From Campylobacteraceae bacterium (lineage in GTDB: Bacteria > Campylobacterota > Campylobacteria > Campylobacterales > Campylobacteraceae), in the NCBI GenBank assembly GCA_012519705.1, contig JAAYPR010000012.1, positions 42,705 to 106,704 on the forward strand: a stretch of 64,000 bases of DNA, in the 5' to 3' direction. Under the pieces are notes generated by a model. It saw only the letters and a program-made list of their open reading frames with translations. It did no database searches and was not told where the DNA came from. Positions 17,723 to 27,057 of this stretch are shown one piece after another (within the stretch, counting starts at the first letter, position 1; every line of letters begins with the position of its first letter). The position numbers and the translations under genes were made by a program.

Positions 17723-18735
17723 ATCACCAGCATCGCATCGCCGTAAGAGTAGAATTTATACTTTTTCTCAACTGCTACACGGTAAATTTCCATAGTTTTT
17801 TCATATCCGATAAACGAAGTTACTAGCATTATAAGAGTTGATTTTGGCAGATGGAAATTTGTTAAAAGATAGTTTTGTCTAATCGGCTTGTTTGCGTGGT
17901 TTAAAAAAAGCTTGCACTCCCCACTTAAACTCCCGCTTCTTGCATACTCCTCAACAACCCTAGTCACAGTTGTCCCAACGCCTAAAATAGGCTTAGAACT
18001 ATCTAGAATTTCAGCTGTTTTTTGTGGCACACTAAAATACTCTGAGTGCATAGCGTGATCATTGATATTTTCACATTCAACTGGCTTGAAAGTTCCAGCT
18101 CCGATGTGGAGAGTTAGGTAGTGGATATCGTGAGTTTTTGCTAGAGTTTCCAGCATTTTGGGGCTAAAATGAAGCGAAGCAGTTGGAGCTGCAACCGCAC
18201 CTAAGTTCTTAGCAAACACAGTTTGATACCAAATTTCATCATGTTTGTTATCATCTCTTTTTATATATGGCGGAAGTGGGATGTGTCCGATGCTTGATAG
18301 AGTTTCAAAAAGTAAGTGAGTGTCTACCTGCTTACTATCTTTATAAAACTTCACAACTCTACTTCCATCATCTAAAAGTTTTGTAACTATAGCTTCCAAA
18401 CCAGCGTCAAATTTAAGCTTTGTGCCAACCTTTACAGAACCTCTTATATAAACACTAAACTCATTTTCAGCTAGTGGACGGTTTAGCAGAAGCTCTATTT
18501 TCCCGCCGGTTGATTTTATACCAAAAACTCTAGCTTTTACAACTTTTGTGTCATTAAAGATGATATCACAAGGTGGTAAAATTTCAGCTAACTCTCCAAA
18601 TTTATGATGAGAAATTTTATCCCTAGCTCTATCATAAACCAGCAGATTTGCATCTTCTTTTGGAAGAGTTGGCTGTAGGGCTATGAGCTCTTTTGGTAAA
18701 AAGTAGTCATAGCTCTCTACTAAATCAAGATTCAT
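17719..18735 (-). CDS. queA: tRNA preQ1 S-adenosylmethionine ribosyltransferase-isomerase
   Basis: The protein is about 338 residues from the ATG at 18735; an upstream ATG at 18747 or TTG at 18750 would add a few residues. Motifs include Tyr-Asp-Tyr-Phe-Leu-Pro-Lys-Glu-Leu-Ile-Ala, Phe-Asn-Asp-Thr-Lys-Val, Ala-Ala-Pro-Thr-Ala-Ser-Leu-His-Phe and Leu-His-Ile-Gly-Ala-Gly-Thr-Phe. QueA transfers the ribosyl part of SAM to make epoxyqueuosine in tRNA. It overlaps the tatC end by about 11 bases and is the last gene of the tatB-tatC-queA group. Confidence 0.95.
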   Translation of the reverse strand: MNLDLVESYDYFLPKELIALQPTLPKEDANLLVYDRARDKISHHKFGELAEILPPCDIIFNDTKVVKARVFGIKSTGGKIELLLNRPLAENEFSVYIRGSVKVGTKLKFDAGLEAIVTKLLDDGSRVVKFYKDSKQVDTHLLFETLSSIGHIPLPPYIKRDDNKHDEIWYQTVFAKNLGAVAAPTASLHFSPKMLETLAKTHDIHYLTLHIGAGTFKPVECENINDHAMHSEYFSVPQKTAEILDSSKPILGVGTTVTRVVEEYARSGSLSGECKLFLNHANKPIRQNYLLTNFHLPKSTLIMLVTSFIGYEKTMEIYRVAVEKKYKFYSYGDAMLVI

Positions 18736-19465
18736 CTTCTTCGTCATCAAAGAGTGGTTTTGCTGGGTTTACAGCTCTTGCGATATAGATAGAACCAGCG
18801 TAAAGTATAACCAAAGGCACACCTAGCATAAACTGACTTATAACATCTGGCGGAGTCATAATAGCCGCAAAAGTAAAGATTATAACTATCGCGTATCTAA
18901 AAAAGCCTTTTAAATCCTCATCTGTTACAAGCCCAATCAAAGCTAGAAAATAGGTAAAAATTGGAAGTTCAAAGCTTATACCAAAAGCTAAAATCAGCTT
19001 TATGAAAAACCCCACATATTCGCCAATTTTAGGCATAGCGGTAAATGTCCCATCGCCGAAATTTATCAAAAAGTTAAAAGCAAGTGGAAGAACCAAATAG
19101 TAGCAAAATGAAGCTCCTATTAAAAACATTATTGTCGTTCCAGCTACAAAAGGCTTAACGTATTTTTTCTCACTATCATAAAGCCCAGGTGCAACAAACT
19201 GCCAAATTTGATAAAAAATCACTGGCAAAGCTAGGATAAAACCAGCAAACATTGAGACTTTTAAAGCCATAAAAAAGCCTTCTGCTGGGTGAGTAAAGAT
19301 AACTTCACTAGTAGCTGGAAGAGCGTTATTTAGCGGTGCTAGGATGAAGTCTAAAATATCTTGCCATATCAAAAAGCAAAGCCCAAAGCCAACTACAGCG
19401 GCTACAACTGAAATAACAAGTCTTTTTCTAAGCTCTACAATATGCGGGACTATCTCTTCAAACAT
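18725..19465 (-). CDS. tatC: Sec-independent protein translocase subunit TatC
   Basis: This is a protein of 246 residues with six predicted membrane helices. The N terminus carries His-Ile-Val-Glu-Leu-Arg-Lys-Arg-Leu, the TatC signature, and the first periplasmic region has Phe-Thr-His-Pro-Ala-Glu-Gly-Phe. TatC binds the twin-arginine signal peptide of folded proteins for export across the inner membrane. It overlaps tatB by 8 bases and queA by about 11 bases. Confidence 0.97.
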   Translation of the reverse strand: MFEEIVPHIVELRKRLVISVVAAVVGFGLCFLIWQDILDFILAPLNNALPATSEVIFTHPAEGFFMALKVSMFAGFILALPVIFYQIWQFVAPGLYDSEKKYVKPFVAGTTIMFLIGASFCYYLVLPLAFNFLINFGDGTFTAMPKIGEYVGFFIKLILAFGISFELPIFTYFLALIGLVTDEDLKGFFRYAIVIIFTFAAIMTPPDVISQFMLGVPLVILYAGSIYIARAVNPAKPLFDDEEDES

Positions 19466-19925
19466 TATCTACGCCTTTATCATCTTCATTTTTATTCTCA
19501 TCTGCTGGGCTGCTTTTTTCAGCCTTATCGTCTTTAAAAACAGCATCTTTTATCTCGTTTTTTATAGTAGCACTTGGGTTTTTTAGAGCCTCAGCTCCTT
19601 TTTTGATATCGCCAAGGCTTAAATTTAGAGCATCTTTTGTCTCATTTACTCCGCTTTTTATCTCCTCAAGCTCATCGAAAGTTAGTTTTTTCCTAACATC
19701 TGTTTTTGTTTTTTCAATGCTCTCTTTATATTTTTTCGCATCTTCTTTTAGCTCAGCGATTCTTAGCTCTTGCTCAAAACCTGACTTTGCATCATTTATA
19801 GTTTTCTTAAAAAGTTTCATAAATCTTGCTATATCAACCATCGCTTGAGGCAGTTTTTCAGGCCCTAAGGCGATAACAGCGACAATGGCTATAACAAGCA
19901 TTTCTGGAAAGCTTATACCAAACAT
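19458..19925 (-). CDS. tatB: Sec-independent protein translocase subunit TatB
   Basis: This is a protein of 155 residues. A short N-terminal membrane helix (about 1-20, Phe-Gly-Ile-Ser-Phe-Pro-Glu-Met-Leu-Val) is followed by Ala-Leu-Gly-Pro-Glu-Lys-Leu-Pro, an amphipathic helix, and a charged tail. The Glu in the membrane helix and the length favour TatB over TatA. TatB forms the substrate receptor with TatC, the next gene. No tatA is present in the window, so it must be elsewhere. Confidence 0.93.
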   Translation of the reverse strand: MFGISFPEMLVIAIVAVIALGPEKLPQAMVDIARFMKLFKKTINDAKSGFEQELRIAELKEDAKKYKESIEKTKTDVRKKLTFDELEEIKSGVNETKDALNLSLGDIKKGAEALKNPSATIKNEIKDAVFKDDKAEKSSPADENKNEDDKGVDNV

Positions 19926-19948
19926 TTTTTGTCCTAAAATTTTATTTT

Positions 19949-19969
19949 AATCTAGCATTTTACTAGATT
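19949..19969 (-). terminator. Possible weak terminator after hemW
   Basis: The arms aatctag and ctagatt with a 7-base loop lie in the 48-base gap between hemW and tatB. The T content after it on the minus strand is low, so read-through into tatB is possible. Confidence 0.3.
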
Positions 19970-19973
19970 TTCT

Positions 19974-21089
19974 TTAATTTCTAGTAAAGTCATCGCTAAT
20001 AAATAGAACTATCTCATCGCTTAAGAGAAAATTTCTGTTGTAAAAAGTCTCATTTTTAAACTCTAGTTTTTCTTCAACTACTAAAATCTTAGCTTTTTTA
20101 AGCTCACTTTCATTTAAAAGCCCAGCATTTACGCCCACACATGACCTAAAACCTAGAAAAAGCCTCTCTAGTTTTAACTCTTCTTTTGTTAGTTCTTCTA
20201 CTTTTCTAAATAGCGGGTTTTTAATATACTCTTTGATAGACTCATGGGCGTAGTAGCGTCTGCTAGTATCAAATCCAACCGAGTAAGCTCCAAGTCCAAG
20301 ATAGTTTTTTCCCTCCCAGTAGGCGAGATTGTGCTTACAAACTCTACCAAAATTTGAAATTTCATACTGTTTAAAGCCAGCATTTTCTAGCTCACTAAAC
20401 AAAAACCTAGCGTTATCCACATCATCATTTAAATACTCAAATTTATTTTCAAAAGGGGTATTTTCTTCAAGTATCAAAGAGTAAGCACTTATGTGAGTTA
20501 GTTCTAGCTCTTTTAAATTTGCTATTTCGCTTAGAAGCAGCTTTCTATCATCAAATTTAGTTGAGTAGATGATATCTAAGTTTATATTTTCAAACCCAGC
20601 TTTTTTAGCATTTTCCACAGCTTTTTTAGTGTGGGTAGCGTTGTGGTTCCTGTCTAAAAGCTTTAGTTTTTCATCGTTAAAACTTTGCGTTCCAAAACTA
20701 ACTCTATTTACACCGTAACTTTTCATCTTTAAAAGCCATTTTAAGTTCGCAGAGTTTGGGTTTGCTTCGGTTGTGATTTCTGTATTTTCATCTATAAATT
20801 GGCTAAGCTTAGTAAAAATTTCCTCGTAAAAGTTGGCATTTATAGAACTTGGAGTGCCACCACCTATAAAAATGGTTTTTATATTACTAAGCTTAGCGTT
20901 ATCTATCTCTAAACTCAAAGCTTCAAAATAACTTTTAACTAAATCAAAACTATCAGCACTTGAACCAAAGGCACAATATGGGCATTTGGAAGTGCAAAAT
21001 GGGATATGGATATAAATATGCAAACTCTTACTTTCAAATTTAAATTTCAAAGTATTATATTCATATAACTTAAATTTTACATTTATCAC
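19974..21089 (-). CDS. hemW: Radical SAM heme chaperone HemW (coproporphyrinogen oxidase-like)
   Basis: This is a protein of 371 residues from the ATG at 21089. A TTG at 21023 directly before His-Ile-Tyr-Ile-His-Ile-Pro-Phe-Cys is a plausible alternative start that matches the usual N terminus better. The radical SAM cluster motif is Cys-Thr-Ser-Lys-Cys-Pro-Tyr-Cys, followed by Ile-Gly-Gly-Gly-Thr-Pro-Ser. The extra Cys that follows the cluster in true HemN is replaced (Cys-Ala-Phe-Gly-Ser), which is the HemW pattern. HemW is thought to insert heme into target proteins. It is divergent from rppH. Confidence 0.88.
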   Translation of the reverse strand: MINVKFKLYEYNTLKFKFESKSLHIYIHIPFCTSKCPYCAFGSSADSFDLVKSYFEALSLEIDNAKLSNIKTIFIGGGTPSSINANFYEEIFTKLSQFIDENTEITTEANPNSANLKWLLKMKSYGVNRVSFGTQSFNDEKLKLLDRNHNATHTKKAVENAKKAGFENINLDIIYSTKFDDRKLLLSEIANLKELELTHISAYSLILEENTPFENKFEYLNDDVDNARFLFSELENAGFKQYEISNFGRVCKHNLAYWEGKNYLGLGAYSVGFDTSRRYYAHESIKEYIKNPLFRKVEELTKEELKLERLFLGFRSCVGVNAGLLNESELKKAKILVVEEKLEFKNETFYNRNFLLSDEIVLFISDDFTRN

Positions 21090-21106
21090 TTTTTAAAGCG
21101 AGTTTT

Positions 21107-21114
21107 GATAAAAT
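21107..21114 (+). promoter_or_regulatory. Candidate -10 region for the rppH-lysC run
   Basis: gataaaat after a T-rich stretch lies about 20 bases upstream of the chosen rppH start. It probably serves the long plus-strand run that follows. Confidence 0.35.
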
Positions 21115-21134
21115 GCAAGCTTTTAAGGAAATAT

Positions 21135-21605
21135 ATGGAACAAAAGAATTATAGACCAAATGTTGGGGCGATTATTTTATCCCACACTTATCCTTTTGAA
21201 ACTAAGATTTTTTTAGCAAGAAGGTCTGATATAGCAGATGCTTGGCAGTTTCCACAAGGTGGGATTGACAAAGGCGAAACGCCTAAAATGGCACTTTTTA
21301 GAGAGCTTGAAGAGGAAATAGGAGCTAAAAAGATAGAGATTGTAGCTGAGTATCCAGAGTGGATAAGTTATGACTATCCGGCTGAAATTTTAGAAAAAAT
21401 GTCACCTTATCACGGTCAAATTCAAAAATATTTTTTAGTTCGTCTAAAAAAAGGTGCAGTTATAAATTTAAGCAGTGAAAATGCAGAGTTTGATGCTTAT
21501 ACTTATACAAGCTTAGATGAGATTGATAAGTACATAAATCACTTTAAAAAAAGGTCATATATGAAAGTTTTAAAATATTTTAAGGATGAAGGTTTTATAT
21601 GTTAG
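21135..21605 (+). CDS. rppH: RNA pyrophosphohydrolase (Nudix)
   Basis: The protein is 156 residues from the ATG at 21135, chosen because taagga precedes it; an ATG at 21105 has no site. The Nudix box is Gly-Gly-Ile-Asp-Lys-Gly-Glu, then Arg-Glu-Leu-Glu-Glu-Glu-Ile-Gly. The N terminus Tyr-Arg-Pro-Asn-Val-Gly and the motif Trp-Gln-Phe-Pro-Gln-Gly-Gly match RppH/NudH. The enzyme removes pyrophosphate from mRNA 5' ends or splits dinucleoside polyphosphates. It overlaps lysC by 7 bases. Confidence 0.93.
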   Translation: MEQKNYRPNVGAIILSHTYPFETKIFLARRSDIADAWQFPQGGIDKGETPKMALFRELEEEIGAKKIEIVAEYPEWISYDYPAEILEKMSPYHGQIQKYFLVRLKKGAVINLSSENAEFDAYTYTSLDEIDKYINHFKKRSYMKVLKYFKDEGFIC

Positions 21606-22798
21606 TAGTTCAAAAGTACGGCGGAACAAGCGTTGGAACGCTAGAGAGAATTGCAGAAGTTGCTAAAAGAGTAGCTAAAAACAAAGCCGAGGGCAAAGAC
21701 GTTGTCGTTATCGTCTCAGCGATGAGTGGGGTGACAAACCAGCTTATCGAGTATGCTGAGTTTTTTAGCAAAGACCCAAGCAGTAGAGAGATGGATATGC
21801 TTCTTAGTTCAGGCGAGAGAGTTACAAGTTCACTTTTAGCTATCGCACTAAATGAGATGGGAGTTCCTGCTGTTGCGTTTAGTGGAAGACAAGCAGGAAT
21901 GGTGACTGATAATTTTCATACCAAAGCAAAAATCGAGCTTATTAAATCAGACGCTATGAAAAAAGCTTTGGATGATGGAAAAGTCATCGTTGTAGCTGGC
22001 TTTCAAGGGGTGAATCATGAAGGCGATGTTACAACTTTAGGACGTGGTGGAAGTGACCTCTCAGCAGTTGCGATAGCAGGAGCTTTAAATGCGGATTTAT
22101 GTGAAATTTATACAGACGTGGACGGCGTTTATACAACAGACCCAAGAATCGAGCCAAAAGCTAAAAAGCTAGATAAAATCACTTATGATGAGATGCTAGA
22201 ACTTGCAAGCCTTGGGGCTAAAGTTTTACAAAACAGAAGCGTTGAACTAGCGAAAAAACTTAATATCAACTTAGTTACTAGAAGCAGTTTTAATGATAAC
22301 GAAGGAACACTTATAACAGGAGAGACAAACATGGAAGGTGCAATAATCAGTGGAATAGCACTTGATAAAAATCAAGCAAGAGTTACAGTTAGAAATTTAG
22401 ATGACAAGCCAGGCGTTGCGGCTAAAATCTTTAAAATTCTATCTGAAAAAGAGATAAACGTAGATATGATAATCCAAAACGTTGGCACAGACGGCGTTGC
22501 AAATATCGGCTTTACAGTTCCACAAAATGAACTTGAAAGAGCTTTAAAAGCTCTAAAAAGCCTAGATAGTAGCTTTGAAGTTGAGAGCGATAGCGAGATA
22601 GTTAAGGTTTCAATCGTAGGAATCGGTATGAAATCACACAGTGGAATCGCAAGCACAGCGTTTGAAACTTTGGCAAAAAACGGCATAAATATCCAGATGA
22701 TTTCAACAAGCGAGATAAGAATTTCTATCATAGTAGAAGCAAAATACGGCGAGTTGGCTGTTAGAGCTTTACATGATGCTTACGGCTTAGATAAATAA
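21599..22798 (+). CDS. lysC: Aspartate kinase
   Basis: This is a protein of 399 residues. It begins Val-Val-Gln-Lys-Tyr-Gly-Gly-Thr-Ser-Val-Gly, the kinase signature, with Thr-Thr-Leu-Gly-Arg-Gly-Gly-Ser-Asp and Tyr-Thr-Asp-Val-Asp-Gly-Val-Tyr-Thr-Thr-Asp-Pro. Two ACT regulatory domains lie at about 265-399, so feedback control by lysine or threonine is likely. It phosphorylates aspartate, the first step to lysine, threonine and methionine. It shares its last base with hobA. Confidence 0.97.
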   Translation: MLVVQKYGGTSVGTLERIAEVAKRVAKNKAEGKDVVVIVSAMSGVTNQLIEYAEFFSKDPSSREMDMLLSSGERVTSSLLAIALNEMGVPAVAFSGRQAGMVTDNFHTKAKIELIKSDAMKKALDDGKVIVVAGFQGVNHEGDVTTLGRGGSDLSAVAIAGALNADLCEIYTDVDGVYTTDPRIEPKAKKLDKITYDEMLELASLGAKVLQNRSVELAKKLNINLVTRSSFNDNEGTLITGETNMEGAIISGIALDKNQARVTVRNLDDKPGVAAKIFKILSEKEINVDMIIQNVGTDGVANIGFTVPQNELERALKALKSLDSSFEVESDSEIVKVSIVGIGMKSHSGIASTAFETLAKNGINIQMISTSEIRISIIVEAKYGELAVRALHDAYGLDK

Positions 22799-23340
22799 TG
22801 AAAGACCTTTACATTTGGAGTCTTGATAAAATCAGAAAAGACTCCTCAATGTCTGTTTGGATGGAAGAAAGAAGGGATGAGTGGACACCGCTTATCTCTT
22901 CTAAAATCAAGCTTTTATTAGAAGGCAGTGCTTTTATAGTTTTCTGCGATGAAGAGAGAGCTTGGTTTGAGGAGTATTTTTTGCTTAACATTAATAGAAG
23001 CGATAATGCTAGACCGATACTTCCATTTTTCTCACTAAAATCAATGTTTAAAAACTTAGATGAGATAAACACAAGAGAAGGTACCGCACTTTTAGAAGAT
23101 ATGCTAACTCTTGCTTTTCCAAACGGATATATTTTTTTCTACGTTGGGCGTGGAAATAACGTTTTAGCAAACATCGCTAAAGGCAGTGAAAACAGCCTTA
23201 TGTGGCTAGTTGATGAGAGAGCTGAAAATGCTTTTTATATGGATGGAAGTGATGACGCTTTAGATATTAAGTTCATCCAACTTTTTAAACTCTTCGATGC
23301 GAGTGTGAGTGCAGCACTTTTTGATGAGGTCGTGCTTTGA
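22798..23340 (+). CDS. hobA: DnaA-binding replication initiation regulator HobA
   Basis: This is a protein of 180 residues. It begins Leu-Tyr-Ile-Trp-Ser-Leu-Asp-Lys-Ile-Arg and includes Ser-Val-Trp-Met-Glu-Glu-Arg-Arg-Asp-Glu-Trp, the pattern of HobA, a protein restricted to epsilonproteobacteria. In Helicobacter pylori HobA forms a tetramer that gathers DnaA at oriC. It is in the classic position after lysC and before holB, with overlaps on both sides. Confidence 0.9.
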   Translation: MKDLYIWSLDKIRKDSSMSVWMEERRDEWTPLISSKIKLLLEGSAFIVFCDEERAWFEEYFLLNINRSDNARPILPFFSLKSMFKNLDEINTREGTALLEDMLTLAFPNGYIFFYVGRGNNVLANIAKGSENSLMWLVDERAENAFYMDGSDDALDIKFIQLFKLFDASVSAALFDEVVL

Positions 23341-23951
23341 ATGAGATCATTTTAAGTAGTGATTTTGATAGGACTAAAAAGCGGCTTATTGGCGAATATG
23401 GCGTAAACAGCTTACGCTTTTTTGAGGAAAATGAGATTTTACTCGAAGATGCGAATTCAGCTAAAGAAGAGGCATATATCGCTGAAAAAGAGCAAAAAGT
23501 TATAGTCTTAATCGGCTATAAATTTAGAGTAGAGGCTCAAAACTCACTTCTTTTAATCCTAGAAAACACGCCAAAAAACATTAAATTTATTCTAATAAGC
23601 GATAGTAAAAATAGCTTTTTACCGACAATTAGATCAAGGCTTATTATAAAAAATGAGCTGGTTAAAACAGAGCTGCCAAAAATAGAACTAAATTTAAGGA
23701 ATTTAGGATTAAAAGAGTTGAGTAGATTTATAGATGAAAAAGTAGAGCTAGAAAAAAAGGGCGAGTTTGATAAAGTTGCTTTAAAAAACACACTTCACGC
23801 AATAGTAAAAGAGAGTTTAAAAAGTGGGATAAACTTCAGCGAAAACGAGCTTATTTATATAAATAAACTTATGATTTTAGTAAGCTTAAACACAAAATCA
23901 AGAGCGATTTTAACCCCACTTTTGCTACTAATAAGCTCAAAACAGAGATAG
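23337..23951 (+). CDS. holB: DNA polymerase III subunit delta'
   Basis: This is a protein of 204 residues with a TTG start that overlaps the hobA stop. It is short because it lacks the full AAA+ length. The conserved central part reads Arg-Val-Glu-Ala-Gln-Asn-Ser-Leu-Leu-Leu-Ile-Leu-Glu-Asn-Thr-Pro, then Phe-Ile-Leu-Ile-Ser-Asp and Leu-Pro-Thr-Ile-Arg-Ser-Arg, the sensor region of delta'. No Walker A is present, as expected for delta'. It acts in the clamp loader with delta (holA at 11142). Confidence also comes from the neighbours hobA and folP. Confidence 0.88.
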   Translation: MNEIILSSDFDRTKKRLIGEYGVNSLRFFEENEILLEDANSAKEEAYIAEKEQKVIVLIGYKFRVEAQNSLLLILENTPKNIKFILISDSKNSFLPTIRSRLIIKNELVKTELPKIELNLRNLGLKELSRFIDEKVELEKKGEFDKVALKNTLHAIVKESLKSGINFSENELIYINKLMILVSLNTKSRAILTPLLLLISSKQR

Positions 23952-23971
23952 AATTTAAGTAAGGATTAAAC

Positions 23972-25111
23972 TTGAAAATATTTAAGATAGATAGTAAAAC
24001 TGATTTTATTGAAATTTGCAAAGAGATTGAGCCACATAAAGCTGGCATTAAATTTATGGAAAAGAAGGCAAGTTTAAACTATTTTTATCTAAAAGACATC
24101 AAAGCCCCAGCTGCAAATATCCTAAAACAAGACGCTTTAAGTATTGGAGCTGAGCTAGTATGTGAAAAAAGTGTGATTTTAGGACAAGGTTTAAGTAACG
24201 CTCTTTTGATTGCAAATGATAAGCAAGTTGAAATGCTAGCTAAAAAAGAGGCTATGCAAGACTTTGAGCTTAAAACTCTAGCTAAATTTTTAACTAATAA
24301 ATTTGAAAAACCTAAAAAACCGCTCATTATGGGCGTTACAAACATTAATGAAGATAGTTTTAACTCGGCAAGCAGAGTTGACGTAAAAAGCGGAATTGAG
24401 AGAATTATAAACCACATTGAAAATGGAGCTAGTTATATCGACTTAGGTGGGGTGTCAAGCCGCCCAGGGAGCGAGTACTGCGGAAGGGATGAAGAGTTTA
24501 GACGTATAAAAGATATAATTGCTGAAATTTATAGACTAAATTTACACGAGAGAGCTAAATTTAGCCTTGATAGTTTTGATGAGTATTGCCTAGAATACGC
24601 ACTAAATAACGGCTTTTATATGATAAACGATATCACAGGCGATACAAGTTTAGCAAAACTAGCTGGCAAGTATGACGTAGAGTACTGTCTAATGCATATG
24701 CAAGGGGAGCCTACAACCATGCAAGAAGACCCAAAATACGATGATGTTATAGACTCTGTGGATGAGTTCTTTAGAGAAAAAATTGCAGAGTGTGAGGCAA
24801 ATGGGTGTAAAAAAATAGTCCTAGATGTTGGAATTGGCTTTGGAAAAAGAGCTAAAGATAACATGCTTTTGATAAAACATTTAGAGCATTTTCTACATTT
24901 TGGATATCCGCTTTTAGTTGGTGCAAGTAGAAAAAGTGTGATAAACGCTTACTTTAAAAGCGAGGTTAAAGATAGGCTTCCAGGAAGCCTTTACCTTCAT
25001 CTAAAAGCGTTTGAAAACGGAGCAGAGATTATCAGAACTCACGATGTTTACGAGCATCATCAAATGTTTACACTTGATAGCGAAATGAGAAACTTAGGAG
25101 TTAAACAGTGA
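23972..25111 (+). CDS. folP: Dihydropteroate synthase
   Basis: This is a protein of 379 residues with a TTG start and taagga upstream. The first 110 residues are an extension typical of this lineage. The TIM barrel follows with Ile-Met-Gly-Val-Thr-Asn-Ile-Asn-Glu-Asp-Ser-Phe, Ser-Ser-Arg-Pro-Gly-Ser-Glu, Met-Ile-Asn-Asp-Ile and Leu-Val-Gly-Ala-Ser-Arg-Lys-Ser. It joins p-aminobenzoate to the pterin diphosphate in folate synthesis and is the sulfonamide target. It overlaps ligA by 4 bases. Confidence 0.95.
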   Translation: MKIFKIDSKTDFIEICKEIEPHKAGIKFMEKKASLNYFYLKDIKAPAANILKQDALSIGAELVCEKSVILGQGLSNALLIANDKQVEMLAKKEAMQDFELKTLAKFLTNKFEKPKKPLIMGVTNINEDSFNSASRVDVKSGIERIINHIENGASYIDLGGVSSRPGSEYCGRDEEFRRIKDIIAEIYRLNLHERAKFSLDSFDEYCLEYALNNGFYMINDITGDTSLAKLAGKYDVEYCLMHMQGEPTTMQEDPKYDDVIDSVDEFFREKIAECEANGCKKIVLDVGIGFGKRAKDNMLLIKHLEHFLHFGYPLLVGASRKSVINAYFKSEVKDRLPGSLYLHLKAFENGAEIIRTHDVYEHHQMFTLDSEMRNLGVKQ

Positions 25112-27057
25112 AAACTTACGATGAGTATCTAAAAGCAGTTGAGACTCTAAATTTATGGGCAAAGGCTTACTATACAGATGACGAACCATTAGCAAGTGAT
25201 GATGAGTACGACACGCTTTACCGCGCTGTTTTAGAGTATGAAAATACAAACCCTGATAAAACTCTTAGTTACTCGCCAACTCAAAAAATCGGCGGAATCG
25301 TAAGTGATAAATTTGAAAAAAACGCTCACATCGCAAAAATGTGGTCTATGGAAGATGTTTTTAATGACGATGAGCTTGCTGCTTGGATAAAAAGGGGCGA
25401 AAAAGATGGGTTTGAACTTTACTGTGAGCCTAAATTTGACGGAGCAAGTCTAAATTTACTCTATGAAAACGGACTGCTCGTAAGTGCTACTACAAGAGGA
25501 GATGGTGAAATAGGGGAAAATGTCACCGTAAATGCAAAAACTATAAAAAGCATTCCTTTAAGCATTGAGTATGATGGTAGGATAGAAATCAGAGGTGAAG
25601 TTGTCATAGCAAAAGATGATTTTGACGCCTTAAACGAGCAAAGAGCAAGGGATGGTGAGCCACTTCTTGCAAATCCTAGAAACGCAGCAGCAGGGAGTTT
25701 AAGACAGCTTGATAGTAGTATAACAGCTTCTAGAAAGCTTAAATTTATCCCTTGGAATGTCGGCTATAACGAGCTTGGGCTAAAAACTCACGCGGAAATT
25801 ATGGAGTTTATAAGAGGACTTGGGTTTTTGCAAGATAGCTTTAAAAGAGTTTGTAAAAACTTTGGCGAGGTTTCGCGTGCATATGAGGAACTCTCAAACA
25901 AAAGAGATGAAAAACCTATAATGATGGATGGGATGGTGGTTCGTGTAAACTCTTTGGAAAAGTGCGAGAGTCTAGGCTATACAGTTAAATTTCCACGTTT
26001 TATGGTGGCGTATAAGTTTAAAGCAGTTGAAAAAGCTACTAGACTGATAGACGTTGCTTTGCAAGTTGGAAGAAGCGGGGTTGTAACGCCTGTTGGGGTG
26101 CTTGAAGCAGTTGAGATAGATGGTGCCGTTGTAAGAAATGCAAGCCTTCATAACTTTGATGAGATAGAGCGTTTAGGGCTAAAAAAGGGTGATTTTGTAA
26201 ACGTTATAAGAAGCGGGGATGTTATACCTAAAATCACAAAGGTTTATAAGGATAGACGTGATGGGTCAGAAACAGTGATAGTTCGCCCTGCAAACTGCCC
26301 AGAGTGTGGCTCGCACCTTCTAAATGAGGAGATATTTATAAAATGTCAAAACCTTGACTGTAAAGCTAGAGTGATAAACTCACTGATTTATTTTGCATCA
26401 AAAAATTGTATGGATATAGATGGTCTTGGTGAAAAAATCGTAGCCTTGCTTCATAACGAAGGTAAAATTTCATCTATTATAGATATTTACAGGCTTAAAT
26501 TTGAAGATTTAGAGGGTTTAGAAGGTTTTAAGGAGAAAAAAATCTCAAATTTATTAAACGCTATAGAAGCTTCTAAAACTAGACCATTATACCGCTTTAT
26601 AACTGCTCTTGGGATTGAACATATCGGAGAGGTTGCAGCTAGGAAAATAAGTGAAATTTATCCACAAAACTGGCTAAATTTAACCTATGATGAGATAATC
26701 AAAATAGATGGTTTTGGCGAAGCGATGGCAAATAGTTATGTTGATTTTATAGATATAAATAGTGATAAAATTTTAAAACTTTTGGATATCATTACGCCTG
26801 AAATTGAAGAAAGAGCTCCGAGTAGCGATAACGCATTTAGCGGAAAAACCGTTGTAATAACCGGAACTTTAAGCAGAGGTAGAGATGAGTTTAAAGAAGA
26901 GCTTTTAAAAATGGGTGCAAAAGTTGCCAGCTCGGTTTCTAAAAAAACAGATTATGTACTTTACGGTGAAAATGCGGGAAGCAAATTTGACAAAGCTGTG
27001 GAGCTAGGCGTAAAAACCATAAATGAAGATGAGTATAGGGAAATGTGTGAGGGCTGA
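25108..27057 (+). CDS. ligA: NAD-dependent DNA ligase
   Basis: This is a protein of 649 residues with a GTG start. The adenylation motif is Glu-Pro-Lys-Phe-Asp-Gly-Ala-Ser (active Lys near residue 112). An OB fold, a four-Cys zinc finger (Cys-Pro-Glu-Cys ... Cys-Gln-Asn-Leu-Asp-Cys, about 395-418), helix-hairpin-helix repeats and a C-terminal BRCT domain (about 575-649) follow in the usual order. It seals nicks in replication and repair. It overlaps tlyA by 11 bases. Confidence 0.97.
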   Translation: MKTYDEYLKAVETLNLWAKAYYTDDEPLASDDEYDTLYRAVLEYENTNPDKTLSYSPTQKIGGIVSDKFEKNAHIAKMWSMEDVFNDDELAAWIKRGEKDGFELYCEPKFDGASLNLLYENGLLVSATTRGDGEIGENVTVNAKTIKSIPLSIEYDGRIEIRGEVVIAKDDFDALNEQRARDGEPLLANPRNAAAGSLRQLDSSITASRKLKFIPWNVGYNELGLKTHAEIMEFIRGLGFLQDSFKRVCKNFGEVSRAYEELSNKRDEKPIMMDGMVVRVNSLEKCESLGYTVKFPRFMVAYKFKAVEKATRLIDVALQVGRSGVVTPVGVLEAVEIDGAVVRNASLHNFDEIERLGLKKGDFVNVIRSGDVIPKITKVYKDRRDGSETVIVRPANCPECGSHLLNEEIFIKCQNLDCKARVINSLIYFASKNCMDIDGLGEKIVALLHNEGKISSIIDIYRLKFEDLEGLEGFKEKKISNLLNAIEASKTRPLYRFITALGIEHIGEVAARKISEIYPQNWLNLTYDEIIKIDGFGEAMANSYVDFIDINSDKILKLLDIITPEIEERAPSSDNAFSGKTVVITGTLSRGRDEFKEELLKMGAKVASSVSKKTDYVLYGENAGSKFDKAVELGVKTINEDEYREMCEG